From Nonlabens sp. YIK11 (GTDB lineage Bacteria; Bacteroidota; Bacteroidia; Flavobacteriales; Flavobacteriaceae), in NCBI RefSeq assembly GCF_001413925.1, contig NZ_LBMJ01000001.1, forward strand, positions 682,001-746,000: a DNA stretch of 64,000 nucleotides. The letters run 5' to 3'. Positions 1-8,828 of this stretch are shown here, piece by piece. Position 1 is the stretch's first letter. The number at the start of each line of letters is the position of its first letter. Both the position numbers and the translations under genes were made by a program. The notes under the pieces were generated by a model. That model saw only the letters and a program-made list of their open reading frames with translations, did not search any database and was not told where the DNA came from.

Positions 1-2
1 AG

Positions 3-188
3 GTTGGAAAAGCAATTTTTATTTCAGATGCAAGTTCTGTTTCAAGTGCATTACAGGGTAAAGTATCAGGCATACAAATAAGAGGCGCATCTAGTATTTA
101 CGGTAGTCGTGCAAGTGAGCCTATTATGATTGATTTTGAAAAAATCAAATTTTCATCTGATGTGAATGTGAAATTTGTTATTGAATAG
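3..188 (+). CDS. C-terminal fragment of a TonB-plug-like protein (partial)
   Basis: An open frame enters from the left edge and stops with TAG at 186-188, giving about 61 residues. It contains ALQGKVSGIQIRG followed by ASSIYGSR, which resembles the plug-domain signature of Bacteroidota TonB-linked receptors and of hybrid proteins that borrow this module. After the plug-like motif there are only about 25 residues, ending DVNVKFVIE, so it is not a receptor with a beta barrel. It ends 5 nt before batB and is probably cotranscribed with it. In most flavobacterial bat operons batA would be expected here. Function unknown; the plug resemblance is by eye. Confidence 0.55.
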   Translation, partial: VGKAIFISDASSVSSALQGKVSGIQIRGASSIYGSRASEPIMIDFEKIKFSSDVNVKFVIE

Positions 189-193
189 ACTAA

Positions 194-1222
194 ATGATCC
201 TAGAACAAAAAATATACCTCTGGTTACTCCTCGCAATCCCAGTGATTGTGCTGCTATTCTTGGGACTTTCGTTTTGGAAAGTTCGAGCGCAGCGCAAGTT
301 TGCTGAGAAAGCGATGCTGGATCATTTGATTCCAGATCGATCTTGGTTCAAGCCTATTTTGAAATTGGTAACTGTTTGTGTGGCGATTTTGTTCATCACA
401 ATCGCACTGGTCAATCCTAAGGCTGGAACCAAACTAGAAACCGTCGATCGTGAAGGTGTGGACATCGTTTTTGCCGTGGACGTTTCTAAGTCTATGTTGG
501 CCGAAGATATCGCACCCAACCGCTTGCAAAAATCCCAGCAACTCGTCACCCAGATTTTAAATAGCCTGGCGAGTGATAGAATTGGTTTGATCGCTTATGC
601 CGGTAGTGCCGTACCGCAACTACCCATCACGACCGATTATGGAAGTGCCAAAATGTTCCTGCAAGCACTCAACACAGACCTTATTTCCAGTCAAGGAACC
701 GCCATTGCAGAGGCGATACAGCTGGCAGAAAGCTACTATGGCGACAACAGTGAAGCCGCTAAAGTGCTCGTTATCATCAGCGATGGTGAGGACCATGAAG
801 GCGAGGCGATTAGTATGGCCGAGGACGCTGCAGACAACGGCGTGCGCATCATCACCATAGGTGTTGGTACAGAAAAAGGAGGCACCATTCCCATCAAGCG
901 CAACGGCGTCACGCAGTCTTTCAAAAAGGACAACGATGGCAACACCGTCATCACAAAACTCAATACTGAAACTTTGTCAGAAATCGCAGACGCCGGCAAT
1001 GGCGTTTACATCGATGGTACGATTACTGCAGATGCTATTGAGGCATTGCAGGACGAGCTCTCGGGTATTGATAAAGTGGCTTTTGAGTCCCAACAATATG
1101 CAGATTTTGCCTCGCAATTCCAGTGGTTTTTAGGCATCGGTTTGTTCTTTTTGGTGCTGGAGATGATCTACACCAACCGCAAAACGGGCTGGATCAAAAA
1201 ACTAAATTTATTCAATGAATAA
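194..1222 (+). CDS. batB: BatB-like von Willebrand factor A membrane protein
   Basis: A 342-residue inner-membrane protein. Hydrophobic helices lie near residues 8-27 and 55-74 and again near 310-328, with a von Willebrand A domain between them. The MIDAS metal site shows as DVSKS at residues 96-100, followed by conserved ISDGEDHEGE. Bat proteins (Bacteroides aerotolerance) form a membrane complex that is usually linked to a MoxR ATPase; their exact job is not settled. The ATG is preceded by a short gap after the upstream ORF, and the stop overlaps the start of batC by 8 nt, so the genes are translationally coupled. It is called BatB rather than BatA because batC, batD and batE follow directly. 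Confidence 0.85.
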   Translation: MILEQKIYLWLLLAIPVIVLLFLGLSFWKVRAQRKFAEKAMLDHLIPDRSWFKPILKLVTVCVAILFITIALVNPKAGTKLETVDREGVDIVFAVDVSKSMLAEDIAPNRLQKSQQLVTQILNSLASDRIGLIAYAGSAVPQLPITTDYGSAKMFLQALNTDLISSQGTAIAEAIQLAESYYGDNSEAAKVLVIISDGEDHEGEAISMAEDAADNGVRIITIGVGTEKGGTIPIKRNGVTQSFKKDNDGNTVITKLNTETLSEIADAGNGVYIDGTITADAIEALQDELSGIDKVAFESQQYADFASQFQWFLGIGLFFLVLEMIYTNRKTGWIKKLNLFNE

Positions 1223-2060
1223 TGTGAAACAATATATTGGCTTATTAGGGATGTTTTTGATGTGTTTCGCTTTCGCGAAAGCGCAATCACAACAACCTGA
1301 TAACACAGCTTATGAATCTGCGATGGCACAAGGTGTTGACTATGCCGCAGACAATAATTTCTCAAAAGCAGAAGCATCCTACCGTAAGGCCAAAGCATTG
1401 CAACCTGAAAGTACTGAGGCTTCCTATAATCTGGGCAACCTTTACTACAAAAACAAAAAAGGTTACAACGCAGCAGAGAATTATACCACAGCGGCTACAA
1501 CGGCCAAAACCAAAGCCGAAAAACACAAGGCGTTTCACAACCTGGGCAACACTTTTATGGAGAACAAGCGCTTCTCAGAAGCGGTAGAAGCCTATAAAAA
1601 TGCCTTAAGAAACGACCCAACAGACGATGAGACCCGCTACAATCTAGCACTTGCCAAACAGGAAGAAGAAAAGCAAGGTGGCGGCGGCGGTGGCGATGAT
1701 CAGGACAAGAAGGACAAAGGCGATAACGAGGACCAGAACGACAACAAGGACGGCGATCAAGACGATAAGTCTGGTGGCGATAATGAAGGAGATAAAGAAA
1801 AAGAAGGCGACAAGGATAAAGGCGATCAAGGAGAAGGCAAGGACGACCCCAAAGGTGAGAACCAAGAAGGAAAAGACGGCGACGGCAAGCCTAAGGAGCA
1901 AGAAGGCAAACAGCCGCAGCAACGTGTGGAAGGTCAAATGACGCCACAGCAAATACGCCAAATTCTTGAAGCCATGAATAATGAAGAGCAAAAGATCCAA
2001 GACAAGATCAATGCTCAAAAAGTAAAAGGAACCAAGAAAAAAACAGAGAAGGACTGGTAA
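1215..2060 (+). CDS. batC: BatC-like TPR protein with long acidic/basic low-complexity tail
   Basis: 281 residues. A signal peptide (about residues 1-23, ending FAFAKAQ) is followed by three or so tetratricopeptide repeats (about 35-150). Then comes a long Gly/Asp/Lys/Glu-rich low-complexity stretch (about 155-240) and a charged C-terminus. TPR repeats in Bat complexes are thought to mediate protein contacts in the periplasm. The c-region of the signal peptide is encoded by a copy of the genome-wide palindrome (1268-1283). It overlaps batB by 8 nt and abuts batD with no gap. The low-complexity part makes misleading open frames on the other strand, which I ignore. Confidence 0.8.
   Translation: MNNVKQYIGLLGMFLMCFAFAKAQSQQPDNTAYESAMAQGVDYAADNNFSKAEASYRKAKALQPESTEASYNLGNLYYKNKKGYNAAENYTTAATTAKTKAEKHKAFHNLGNTFMENKRFSEAVEAYKNALRNDPTDDETRYNLALAKQEEEKQGGGGGGDDQDKKDKGDNEDQNDNKDGDQDDKSGGDNEGDKEKEGDKDKGDQGEGKDDPKGENQEGKDGDGKPKEQEGKQPQQRVEGQMTPQQIRQILEAMNNEEQKIQDKINAQKVKGTKKKTEKDW
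1268..1283. repeat. Iterated palindrome copy 1 (perfect core)
   Basis: CGCTTTCGCGAAAGCG inside batC. It is read in frame as Ala-Phe-Ala-Lys-Ala at the end of the signal peptide. Confidence 0.95.
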
Positions 2061-3809
2061 ATGAAAAGACTAGCATTTCTATTATTATGGTTGATAGCAG
2101 CTACGGTGCAAGCGCAGGTTTCCTTTACGGGAACGGCGACTCGAGATGCTATTGCGTTAAATGAAAGGTTGCGAGTTGAATTTAAAATGAACGTGGACGG
2201 CGACAGTTTCTCGCCACCCAACTTTGCTGGATTTAGAGTGGCCAGTGGTCCTATCCAGGGAATTTCCCAAAGCTACGTCAATGGGAAAGGAACCTTTACA
2301 AAATCCTATACCTACATTCTCGCACCAGAAAGTACAGGCACCAAAACCATAGGTGCAGCTACCATGAATTATAAAGGTGAGGAATTTTCTACCGCACCGT
2401 TTTCCGTAAGCGTTACCAAGGCTATTGAAGAACCCAGAGAAACTACAGGAAATGAGCCTGTTCGTGAAATAGCAGAACAAAACATCCATTTGGTGGCTGA
2501 GGTTTCCAACGCATCACCTTACTTGAATGAAGCCATTAGAGTGGTCTATAAACTATACGTGTCCAACAATTCTGGAATCAACGGCTGGACAGAAACCGAT
2601 AGTCCCAAGTATGCCGATTTTTGGTCACAGAATATTGATAATCGTGACCAGCAGGTGCGTACCGGCACGTATCAGGGCCAGGAATATAGGTATTTGGTCT
2701 TGAGAGAAGCCATTTTATATCCGCAGAAAACGGGACGATTGACCATCGAGCCGCTGGTGTTGGATGTGAATGTCCAGGTGCCATCCGGTAGGCGAGATTT
2801 CTTTGGAAGGTCCTTTATGACGACCGAGAAGTTGCGTGTGACTGCTGGAGCACGCGCCATCAATGTCAAAGACTTACCGCAAGAAGGACGACCAGCGAGT
2901 TTTACAGGTTCAGTTGGGCAATTTGATTTTGGAGTGAATTTGACTCGCGCACAGCTGGAGTCTGGTGAAAGCCTAGTGGCTAGTGTTGAGGTCAAAGGAA
3001 CTGGTAATTTGCAACTCATGCAGTTGCCTAAACTGGACGTTCCCGCACAACTGGAAGTATATGAACCAGAACGTGTCGATAAAACCCAAACCACATACAG
3101 CGGCGTACGCGGTAGCATCGCTGATAATTATACGATCGTGCCACAATCTGGAGGTACGTTCACCTTGCCAGATGTTGAGTTCAGCTATTTTGATCCAGCG
3201 GTTGGTAGATACAAAACCATCAATAGTGGCGAGAACCGTATTGAAGTAAGCGGTCCAGCGGTGACTGCAAATAGCACTGGTGGGACTAACGTTTTAAGTG
3301 CTGGCGACACCTTTGCTTTTATCAAAACAAATACGGTGCTGGAATCGATCGAGCAGGAACGCTTTTTCGGCACAACGGTATATTGGGCGGTGTTGGGCGG
3401 TCTGTTTTTGCTTATTCCGGTGGTGCTGTTGTTTAAGAAAAGACGTGAGGTATTGGAATCTGACGTACAGGGAAGAAAAGTTAAAACGGCCAATAAGCTG
3501 AGCAAGAAATACCTGTCTGAGGCTCGTAGAAATATAGGAAATGCAGAGTTGTTCTATGAAAGTCTGGAACGCGCGCTGCACAACTTCTTGAAGTCAAAAC
3601 TCAAGATCACCACCGCCGAAATGACCAAGCAGCGCGTGGACGAATTGCTACAACAGCGACGCGTACAGGACGACGTTCGGGTAGAGTTTATCTCGTTGCT
3701 TTCTGCGGCAGAAATGGCACGATACGCGCCATCAACCGCAACAGGAATGCAGCAGGATTATGACAAGGCGAGCAAGGTGATCAATCAATTGGACAAACAA
3801 ATAAATTAG
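2061..3809 (+). CDS. batD: BatD-like protein (oxygen tolerance family)
   Basis: 582 residues. A signal peptide (ends QAQ at about 19) is followed by a large periplasmic region of beta-rich repeats, as in the BatD/oxygen tolerance family. A single transmembrane helix lies near residues 435-455 (VYWAVLGGLFLLIPVVLLF), followed by a charged cytoplasmic tail of about 120 residues rich in helix. The start ATG follows the batC stop directly. The usual BatD architecture is N-terminal periplasmic domain, helix and cytoplasmic tail, and it is intact here. It probably scaffolds the Bat complex across the inner membrane. Confidence 0.85.
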   Translation: MKRLAFLLLWLIAATVQAQVSFTGTATRDAIALNERLRVEFKMNVDGDSFSPPNFAGFRVASGPIQGISQSYVNGKGTFTKSYTYILAPESTGTKTIGAATMNYKGEEFSTAPFSVSVTKAIEEPRETTGNEPVREIAEQNIHLVAEVSNASPYLNEAIRVVYKLYVSNNSGINGWTETDSPKYADFWSQNIDNRDQQVRTGTYQGQEYRYLVLREAILYPQKTGRLTIEPLVLDVNVQVPSGRRDFFGRSFMTTEKLRVTAGARAINVKDLPQEGRPASFTGSVGQFDFGVNLTRAQLESGESLVASVEVKGTGNLQLMQLPKLDVPAQLEVYEPERVDKTQTTYSGVRGSIADNYTIVPQSGGTFTLPDVEFSYFDPAVGRYKTINSGENRIEVSGPAVTANSTGGTNVLSAGDTFAFIKTNTVLESIEQERFFGTTVYWAVLGGLFLLIPVVLLFKKRREVLESDVQGRKVKTANKLSKKYLSEARRNIGNAELFYESLERALHNFLKSKLKITTAEMTKQRVDELLQQRRVQDDVRVEFISLLSAAEMARYAPSTATGMQQDYDKASKVINQLDKQIN

Positions 3810-3813
3810 GGCG

Positions 3814-4581
3814 ATGAGATTCTGGATGTACATATTTTTTGTGGGTTTGATGCAGGTGACCATGGCACAGAATAGTAATGGTGTTGATGGTGATTCCGCT
3901 TTCGCGAAAGCGAACTCATCCTACACTGCAGAAAATTATCAAGAAGCCATCGATGCCTATGAATCCATATTGCAATCGGGCCAGCACAGCGCAGAGGTGT
4001 ATTTCAACCTTGGTAATTCCTATTATAAGCTCAATCAGGTAGGTCCTGCGATCTACAATTATGAAAAGGCGTTGCAGATGGAGCCCTCCAATAAGGATTT
4101 CAAGAATAACTTGAAGTTTGCAGAGCAATTGCGAGTGGATGCAGTGGAAGATGCAGCAAAGAATCCAGTACAGGAATTTCTCAATAATCTTGCGGGATCA
4201 TTATCTGTCGACAATTGGGCTTATGTAAGCATCATGCTCGCATTAGTAACGATTTTGATGTTCCTACTTTATCATTATGCGATGACCACAGGCAAGAAAC
4301 GTTTGTTTTTTACCTTGGCCTTGATTGGATTAATCCTCATGACGCTGTCGATTGTAGCGGCTAATTATTCACAGAATTTGATGGAAGATAATGAGCAAGC
4401 CATTATCTATTCTCAAGAAACCATCACCAGAACAGAGCCCAAAGACAGCGCGACGGCGAGTTTTACCATTCATGAAGGCACTAAGGTAACAGTGCTGGAG
4501 GAATATGAAGGTTGGACTCACATCGAGGTGGCCAATGGATCTCGAGCCTGGCTACCGTCTACAGACTTGAAAAAGTTGTAG
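3814..4581 (+). CDS. batE: BatE-like TPR protein with C-terminal SH3 domain
   Basis: 255 residues: signal peptide (to about 18), TPR repeats (about 25-105), two transmembrane helices (about 135-155 and 163-185), and a C-terminal bacterial SH3-like domain ending in GWTHIEVANGSRAWLPS. This is the standard BatE layout in Bacteroidota. It starts 4 nt after batD, making it the last gene of the operon. The palindrome copy at 3897-3912 encodes SAFAKA just after the signal peptide. No clear terminator hairpin follows; the next 105 nt lead into the SulP genes. Confidence 0.85.
   Translation: MRFWMYIFFVGLMQVTMAQNSNGVDGDSAFAKANSSYTAENYQEAIDAYESILQSGQHSAEVYFNLGNSYYKLNQVGPAIYNYEKALQMEPSNKDFKNNLKFAEQLRVDAVEDAAKNPVQEFLNNLAGSLSVDNWAYVSIMLALVTILMFLLYHYAMTTGKKRLFFTLALIGLILMTLSIVAANYSQNLMEDNEQAIIYSQETITRTEPKDSATASFTIHEGTKVTVLEEYEGWTHIEVANGSRAWLPSTDLKKL
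3897..3912. repeat. Iterated palindrome copy 2 (perfect core)
   Basis: Perfect 16-bp core in batE, read as Ala-Phe-Ala-Lys-Ala. The right flank is AACTC, matching the extended consensus. Confidence 0.95.
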
Positions 4582-4626
4582 TCACTTCTTAAGTTTTTCT
4601 TCTTTTCTTAACCGATCTTTAAGAAT

Positions 4627-4644
4627 TCCTAAAAAATTTTAGGA
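4627..4644. promoter_or_regulatory. 18-bp perfect palindrome upstream of SulP gene
   Basis: TCCTAAAAAATTTTAGGA is a perfect inverted repeat, 43 nt before the first SulP start. It is unrelated to the CGCTTTCG family and there is no T-tract, so it is a possible operator rather than a terminator. Function is inferred only from position. Confidence 0.35.
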
Positions 4645-4686
4645 TATTGCCTAATAGTATTACTATTATTTCTTAAAGCTTCCTCT

Positions 4687-6285
4687 ATGTTTAAACATCT
4701 TGCCAAGGATATTCCTGCCAGTATCGTCGTTTTCTTTGTGGCATTGCCGCTTTGTTTAGGTATTGCAGTTGCGAGTGACGCGCCTCCATTTGCTGGATTG
4801 ATTGCTGGTATCATAGGTGGTATTGTAGTTGGAGCTATTAGCGGCTCGCAAGTAGGTGTCAGTGGACCAGCTGCTGGTCTTGCTGCCATTGTTTTGGCTG
4901 CCATTGCCTCATTGGGCTATGAGAAGTTTCTTGTTGCCGTGGTATTGGGTGGTGTGATTCAGATTGTTTTTGGTATCGCGCGCGCTGGTGTCATTGGGTA
5001 TTATTTTCCGTCTTCAGTAATCAAGGGAATGCTTACGGGAATCGGTATCATCATTATACTGAAGCAAATTCCGCACTTTTTTGGAGTTGACAAGGATCCA
5101 GAAGGCGATTTTAGATTCAATCAGCCTGATGGTGAGAACACGATTACTGAAATTTTCAATATAACCGACAGCATAGGTTGGGGAAGCACCTTGATAGCGG
5201 TGATTGCATTGTTGACTTTGATCCTATGGTCTAATGTGTTGTCCAAAAAAGGTAAATTTTTTACGTTGATTCAAGGACCATTAGTAGCGGTAGTTTTGGG
5301 AATCATCTTCTACGTGTTGACTACCGGAACATCGTTAGAGATATCTAGTTTACACTTAGTAAATGTTCCTATTCCTGATGGTATTAACTCTTTTATAGGT
5401 CAATTTACCTTTCCAGACTTTAGTGTGATAGGCATGCCAGAAGTCTGGATCACTGGTTTTACCATTGCGCTCGTAGCAAGTCTAGAAACCTTGTTATGTG
5501 TAGAAGCAACTGATAAATTAGATCCAGAAAAAAGAATCACACCTACAAACCGCGAATTGTATGCGCAGGGCACCGGAAACATTCTATCTGGATTGATAGG
5601 TGGTATTCCCATTACTCAGGTAATTGTGAGAAGTAGTGCCAATATACAATCTGGAGGGAAGACCAAAATGAGTGCGATTATTCACGGTTTTCTTTTATTG
5701 ATATGTGTAGTACTCATTCCTGTGGTGTTGAATATGATACCACTATCAGTTCTTGCTGCGATCTTATTTATTGTGGGTTATAAACTTGCAAAGCCATCCA
5801 CATTCAAGGCTATGTGGGATGCTGGTTTAAAACAATTCGTACCCTTTATAGTTACAGTTATAATTATTGTATTTAAGGATTTGCTTTGGGGAATAGGCGT
5901 TGGGTTAGCTCTGGGAATTGTCATGACCTTATATCAAAGTTATAAGAACAGCCACTTCCTGCACAAAGAAGATCCTGATCAAGGCGGTCCCAGATTAAAA
6001 ATGACGCTAGCAGAAGAGGTCACATTCTTCAATAAAGCTGCTATTAAAAGAGAGCTCGAAGAACTTCCAGAAGGAACTCAGCTAGAGCTTAATATCACAA
6101 AGACCACGTACATGGACTACGATATCATTGAAATATTACAGGACTTTAAGCAAAAAGCCATAAATCGTAATATTAATATTACTCTTGTCTCTGAACGCGG
6201 TACTTTAAAAGATCCTGAAAATTACTTTCAGTTCTTTGAGCAGGAGAAACTGCATCTTACTGATAATCAAAGGAACATATCTTAA
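4687..6285 (+). CDS. SulP-family inorganic anion transporter (first of two)
   Basis: 532 residues. A polytopic membrane protein starts with the SulP signature region (DIPASIVVFFVALPLCLGIA), then glycine-rich helices with SGPAAGLAAI, and about 10-12 membrane segments up to about residue 420. The last ~100 residues resemble a degenerate STAS domain (LAEEVTFFNKAAIKRELEEL). SulP proteins carry sulfate, bicarbonate or other anions. In many marine bacteria this subtype sits beside a carbonic anhydrase and is thought to move bicarbonate, but no carbonic anhydrase gene is in this window. Substrate unresolved. A second SulP gene follows after 38 nt. Confidence 0.85.
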   Translation: MFKHLAKDIPASIVVFFVALPLCLGIAVASDAPPFAGLIAGIIGGIVVGAISGSQVGVSGPAAGLAAIVLAAIASLGYEKFLVAVVLGGVIQIVFGIARAGVIGYYFPSSVIKGMLTGIGIIIILKQIPHFFGVDKDPEGDFRFNQPDGENTITEIFNITDSIGWGSTLIAVIALLTLILWSNVLSKKGKFFTLIQGPLVAVVLGIIFYVLTTGTSLEISSLHLVNVPIPDGINSFIGQFTFPDFSVIGMPEVWITGFTIALVASLETLLCVEATDKLDPEKRITPTNRELYAQGTGNILSGLIGGIPITQVIVRSSANIQSGGKTKMSAIIHGFLLLICVVLIPVVLNMIPLSVLAAILFIVGYKLAKPSTFKAMWDAGLKQFVPFIVTVIIIVFKDLLWGIGVGLALGIVMTLYQSYKNSHFLHKEDPDQGGPRLKMTLAEEVTFFNKAAIKRELEELPEGTQLELNITKTTYMDYDIIEILQDFKQKAINRNINITLVSERGTLKDPENYFQFFEQEKLHLTDNQRNIS

Positions 6286-6323
6286 TTCTATTCACACAAA
6301 CCTGTTTTAAATCTTCTTAATTC

Positions 6324-8177
6324 ATGAAGCTATTTAGTCATATTAAAGGAGATCTTTTTGGAGGTCTAACCGCTGGAATCGTTGCCTTGCCGCTGGCGCT
6401 TGCCTTTGGTGTTCAGTCTGGATTGGGTGCGGTAGCCGGTTTGTATGGTGCTATATTCATCGGTTTTTTTGCATCACTTTTTGGAGGCACCAACACGCAG
6501 ATTTCTGGGCCTACAGCGCCCATGACTGCCGTAAGCATGGTGGTTATTGCGGGAATACTGCAAGTGAACGAAGGCAGTATTGAGAATGCCTTACCAGCAA
6601 TACTTGCCGTCTTTCTTATGGCAGGAATTTTCCAGGTAAGTTTGGGAGCGCTCAAGCTGGGTAAATACATCAAATACATTCCATATCCAGTAGTTTCTGG
6701 ATTTATGACGGGAATAGGTGTGATCATTTTGATTACCCAAATTCTGCCAGCTATAGGTTACAATGCAGGAGCAGATGAAGCATACGTGAGAACCTTTGAG
6801 CCTGTCGCTCAAGAATCCATTCTCAATGGTATTCTAGCAGATGAGGTCGATGAGGACGTACTCGTCATCGATGACTTTCAATCGGCCATCGCACGCGCCC
6901 AAAATATTACCGAAGAGGAAATAGCTGCCGAAGCCAAATCCATAGCTCAAAGCTCCAGTAAAGGCGTCATAGGTACTATTAAAACCTTACCACGAGCCAT
7001 ACAAAATATCAACTGGACCGAGTTAATCATTGCGCTCGTTACCATCGTGATCATTTTTGGATTCAAGAAAATCACTACCGCCATTCCGTCCACTTTAATA
7101 GCCTTGTTGGGTGTTTCTGGAGCCGTGTACTTTTTGAATGTGGACGCGATGAAGTTGGGTGAGATTCCGTCAGGTTTTCCCATGCCCAATTTTGAGATCA
7201 TCACGGGTTTCAGTTTTGCAGAGGTTTCACCCTATATTTTCACCGCACTAACGCTTTCCCTGTTGGGCGCCATAGATTCTTTGCTTACCAGCGTTGTTGC
7301 AGACAATATGACCAAAACCCAACACAACCCCAACCAGGAATTGATAGGTCAAGGAATAGGGAACAGTATCGCATCGCTTTTTGGTGGTATTCCAGGCGCT
7401 GGTGCTACGATCAGGACCGTTGTGAACATCAATTCTGGTGGTAGGACAAAACTCTCGGGAATGATTGCCGCAGTTTTGTTGCTCATTATTGTGGTCGCTT
7501 TAGGCAGTTTTGCCAGCGAGATTCCCAATGCAGTTCTAGCAGGAATATTGATTACCGTTGGTATAGGCGTTATGGATTACAAAGGGTTGAAAGCTCTGAG
7601 ATCCATTCCTAAAAGCGATGTCATCATCATGTTTATCGTGCTTATTTTGACCGTTACTTGGGATCTGGTTTATGCCGTTGGAATAGGACTGGTCATTGCC
7701 AGTTTGATTTTCATGAAAAAAATGGGAGACGCAAATGCTGCAAAAAGTAAAATAAAAACGCTTTCGCGAAAGGATGAATACACCAACGAGGATTACTCCT
7801 TAGTACCATTGGACCTACGCGAAGAGGTATTTATCAAAGAGCTGGATGGACCACTGTTTTTTGGATCTACCAAAGACTTTCAGGCCATGTCACAAATCAT
7901 TCCGCCCAAAGCCACGCACGTGATCATAAGGATGGAAAAAGTACCTTTCATGGATCAATCAGGATTGTTTGCGTTTGAAGATGTCTCACAGGCATTGATC
8001 AAGCAAGGTGTTACGCCTTTACTTGCTGGTTTGAAGGAACAACCACGCTACCGACTGGAGGCCATTGACATCATACCAGATTTGATTAGCAATGATCATG
8101 TATTTGACACCTATGAAGAATGTGTAGGTTGGGTGTCGCAAAACGTTGCAGATACGGTTGGACCTGATGAGGTTTGA
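6324..8177 (+). CDS. SulP-family anion transporter with STAS domain (second of two)
   Basis: 617 residues. N-terminal DLFGGLTAGIVALPLALAFG and SGPTAPMTAV are SulP hallmarks. The membrane domain runs to about residue 465, followed by a STAS domain (about 490-605) with the typical segment VPFMDQSGLFAFED. An unusual hydrophilic insertion of about 75 residues rich in Asp/Glu/Ala lies near 150-225 between membrane segments. It forms a likely two-gene unit with the preceding SulP gene. It shares only family-level similarity with that gene, so this is an old paralogue rather than a fresh duplication. A shortened palindrome copy encodes LSRK before the STAS domain. Confidence 0.85.
   Translation: MKLFSHIKGDLFGGLTAGIVALPLALAFGVQSGLGAVAGLYGAIFIGFFASLFGGTNTQISGPTAPMTAVSMVVIAGILQVNEGSIENALPAILAVFLMAGIFQVSLGALKLGKYIKYIPYPVVSGFMTGIGVIILITQILPAIGYNAGADEAYVRTFEPVAQESILNGILADEVDEDVLVIDDFQSAIARAQNITEEEIAAEAKSIAQSSSKGVIGTIKTLPRAIQNINWTELIIALVTIVIIFGFKKITTAIPSTLIALLGVSGAVYFLNVDAMKLGEIPSGFPMPNFEIITGFSFAEVSPYIFTALTLSLLGAIDSLLTSVVADNMTKTQHNPNQELIGQGIGNSIASLFGGIPGAGATIRTVVNINSGGRTKLSGMIAAVLLLIIVVALGSFASEIPNAVLAGILITVGIGVMDYKGLKALRSIPKSDVIIMFIVLILTVTWDLVYAVGIGLVIASLIFMKKMGDANAAKSKIKTLSRKDEYTNEDYSLVPLDLREEVFIKELDGPLFFGSTKDFQAMSQIIPPKATHVIIRMEKVPFMDQSGLFAFEDVSQALIKQGVTPLLAGLKEQPRYRLEAIDIIPDLISNDHVFDTYEECVGWVSQNVADTVGPDEV
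7759..7772. repeat. Iterated palindrome copy 3 (14 of 16 core bases)
   Basis: CGCTTTCGCGAAAG inside the second SulP gene. It is the only copy read in the Leu-Ser-Arg-Lys frame. Confidence 0.8.
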
Positions 8178-8206
8178 TATTCTTACTACCTTATTTGCAG
8201 TAACTT

Positions 8207-8827
8207 CTAGAGGATCAACCAGCCACTTTTGAAAAATGTCAGTTTCGAACCGCTAATAAAATCTTGTAAACTCGACGGTTCCTTTACGTTTTCATTAGTT
8301 AATTCAAATAAGTATACTGTAGGATTGGCCATGTGTTGAGTAGATAGCCAAAATCGAAATCTCTTTACGTTATTATTTGGATTTAAAAACGAAAGCTCTT
8401 CAATTTCCGAAATAGTCAGGTTTTCGCCCTTATTCAGTTTGTAAAAAAATTGTTCGTTGACAGTCAATGCTTCAATTTTAGAAGCTGTCTTTATTGCGCT
8501 GTTGATATTTCCATAAATTAATTGTGGATACAACAAGCCAAGCATGAAAATAGATTTAAAGTTATTATTTGATGTTATCACTTTAAACTGCTTCTCACCA
8601 TATACATAAACATTATTATCTGAGACTTTGATTGAATCGGGATACTTCTTATAGTCGACTTTGATGTAATGCTTGTTGAAGAATTCTTGTGCCCAATAAT
8701 CTTCTTGTTGACCTTGATTTTCAAAAGGAGGCTTTAGTTTTTCGACCTTACCTTGGTTGCTTTCTTGAGCCTGACACGTAACGACAAATGAATAAACCAA
8801 AACTGTAAGTAAATACACTTTTTTCAT
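8207..8827 (-). CDS. Secreted protein of unknown function
   Basis: 206 residues with a clear signal peptide (MKKVYLLTVLVYSFVVTCQA, cleavage before QE). I do not recognise the mature protein. It is hydrophilic with a few aromatic-rich segments and ends in FKSGWLIL. There is a cysteine near the signal end, but no convincing lipobox. It starts 1 nt after the stop of the cvpA-like gene on the same strand, so it may be cotranscribed with it. Its A+T content is higher than that of its neighbours. Confidence 0.6.
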   Translation of the reverse strand: MKKVYLLTVLVYSFVVTCQAQESNQGKVEKLKPPFENQGQQEDYWAQEFFNKHYIKVDYKKYPDSIKVSDNNVYVYGEKQFKVITSNNNFKSIFMLGLLYPQLIYGNINSAIKTASKIEALTVNEQFFYKLNKGENLTISEIEELSFLNPNNNVKRFRFWLSTQHMANPTVYLFELTNENVKEPSSLQDFISGSKLTFFKSGWLIL

Positions 8828-8828
8828 T

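Noticed and set aside
1644..2018. Long open frames opposite and beside the batC low-complexity region
   Set aside because: They arise from the GAC/GGC/AAG-rich repeats; their hydrophobic repeats mirror the charged codons and have no start context.
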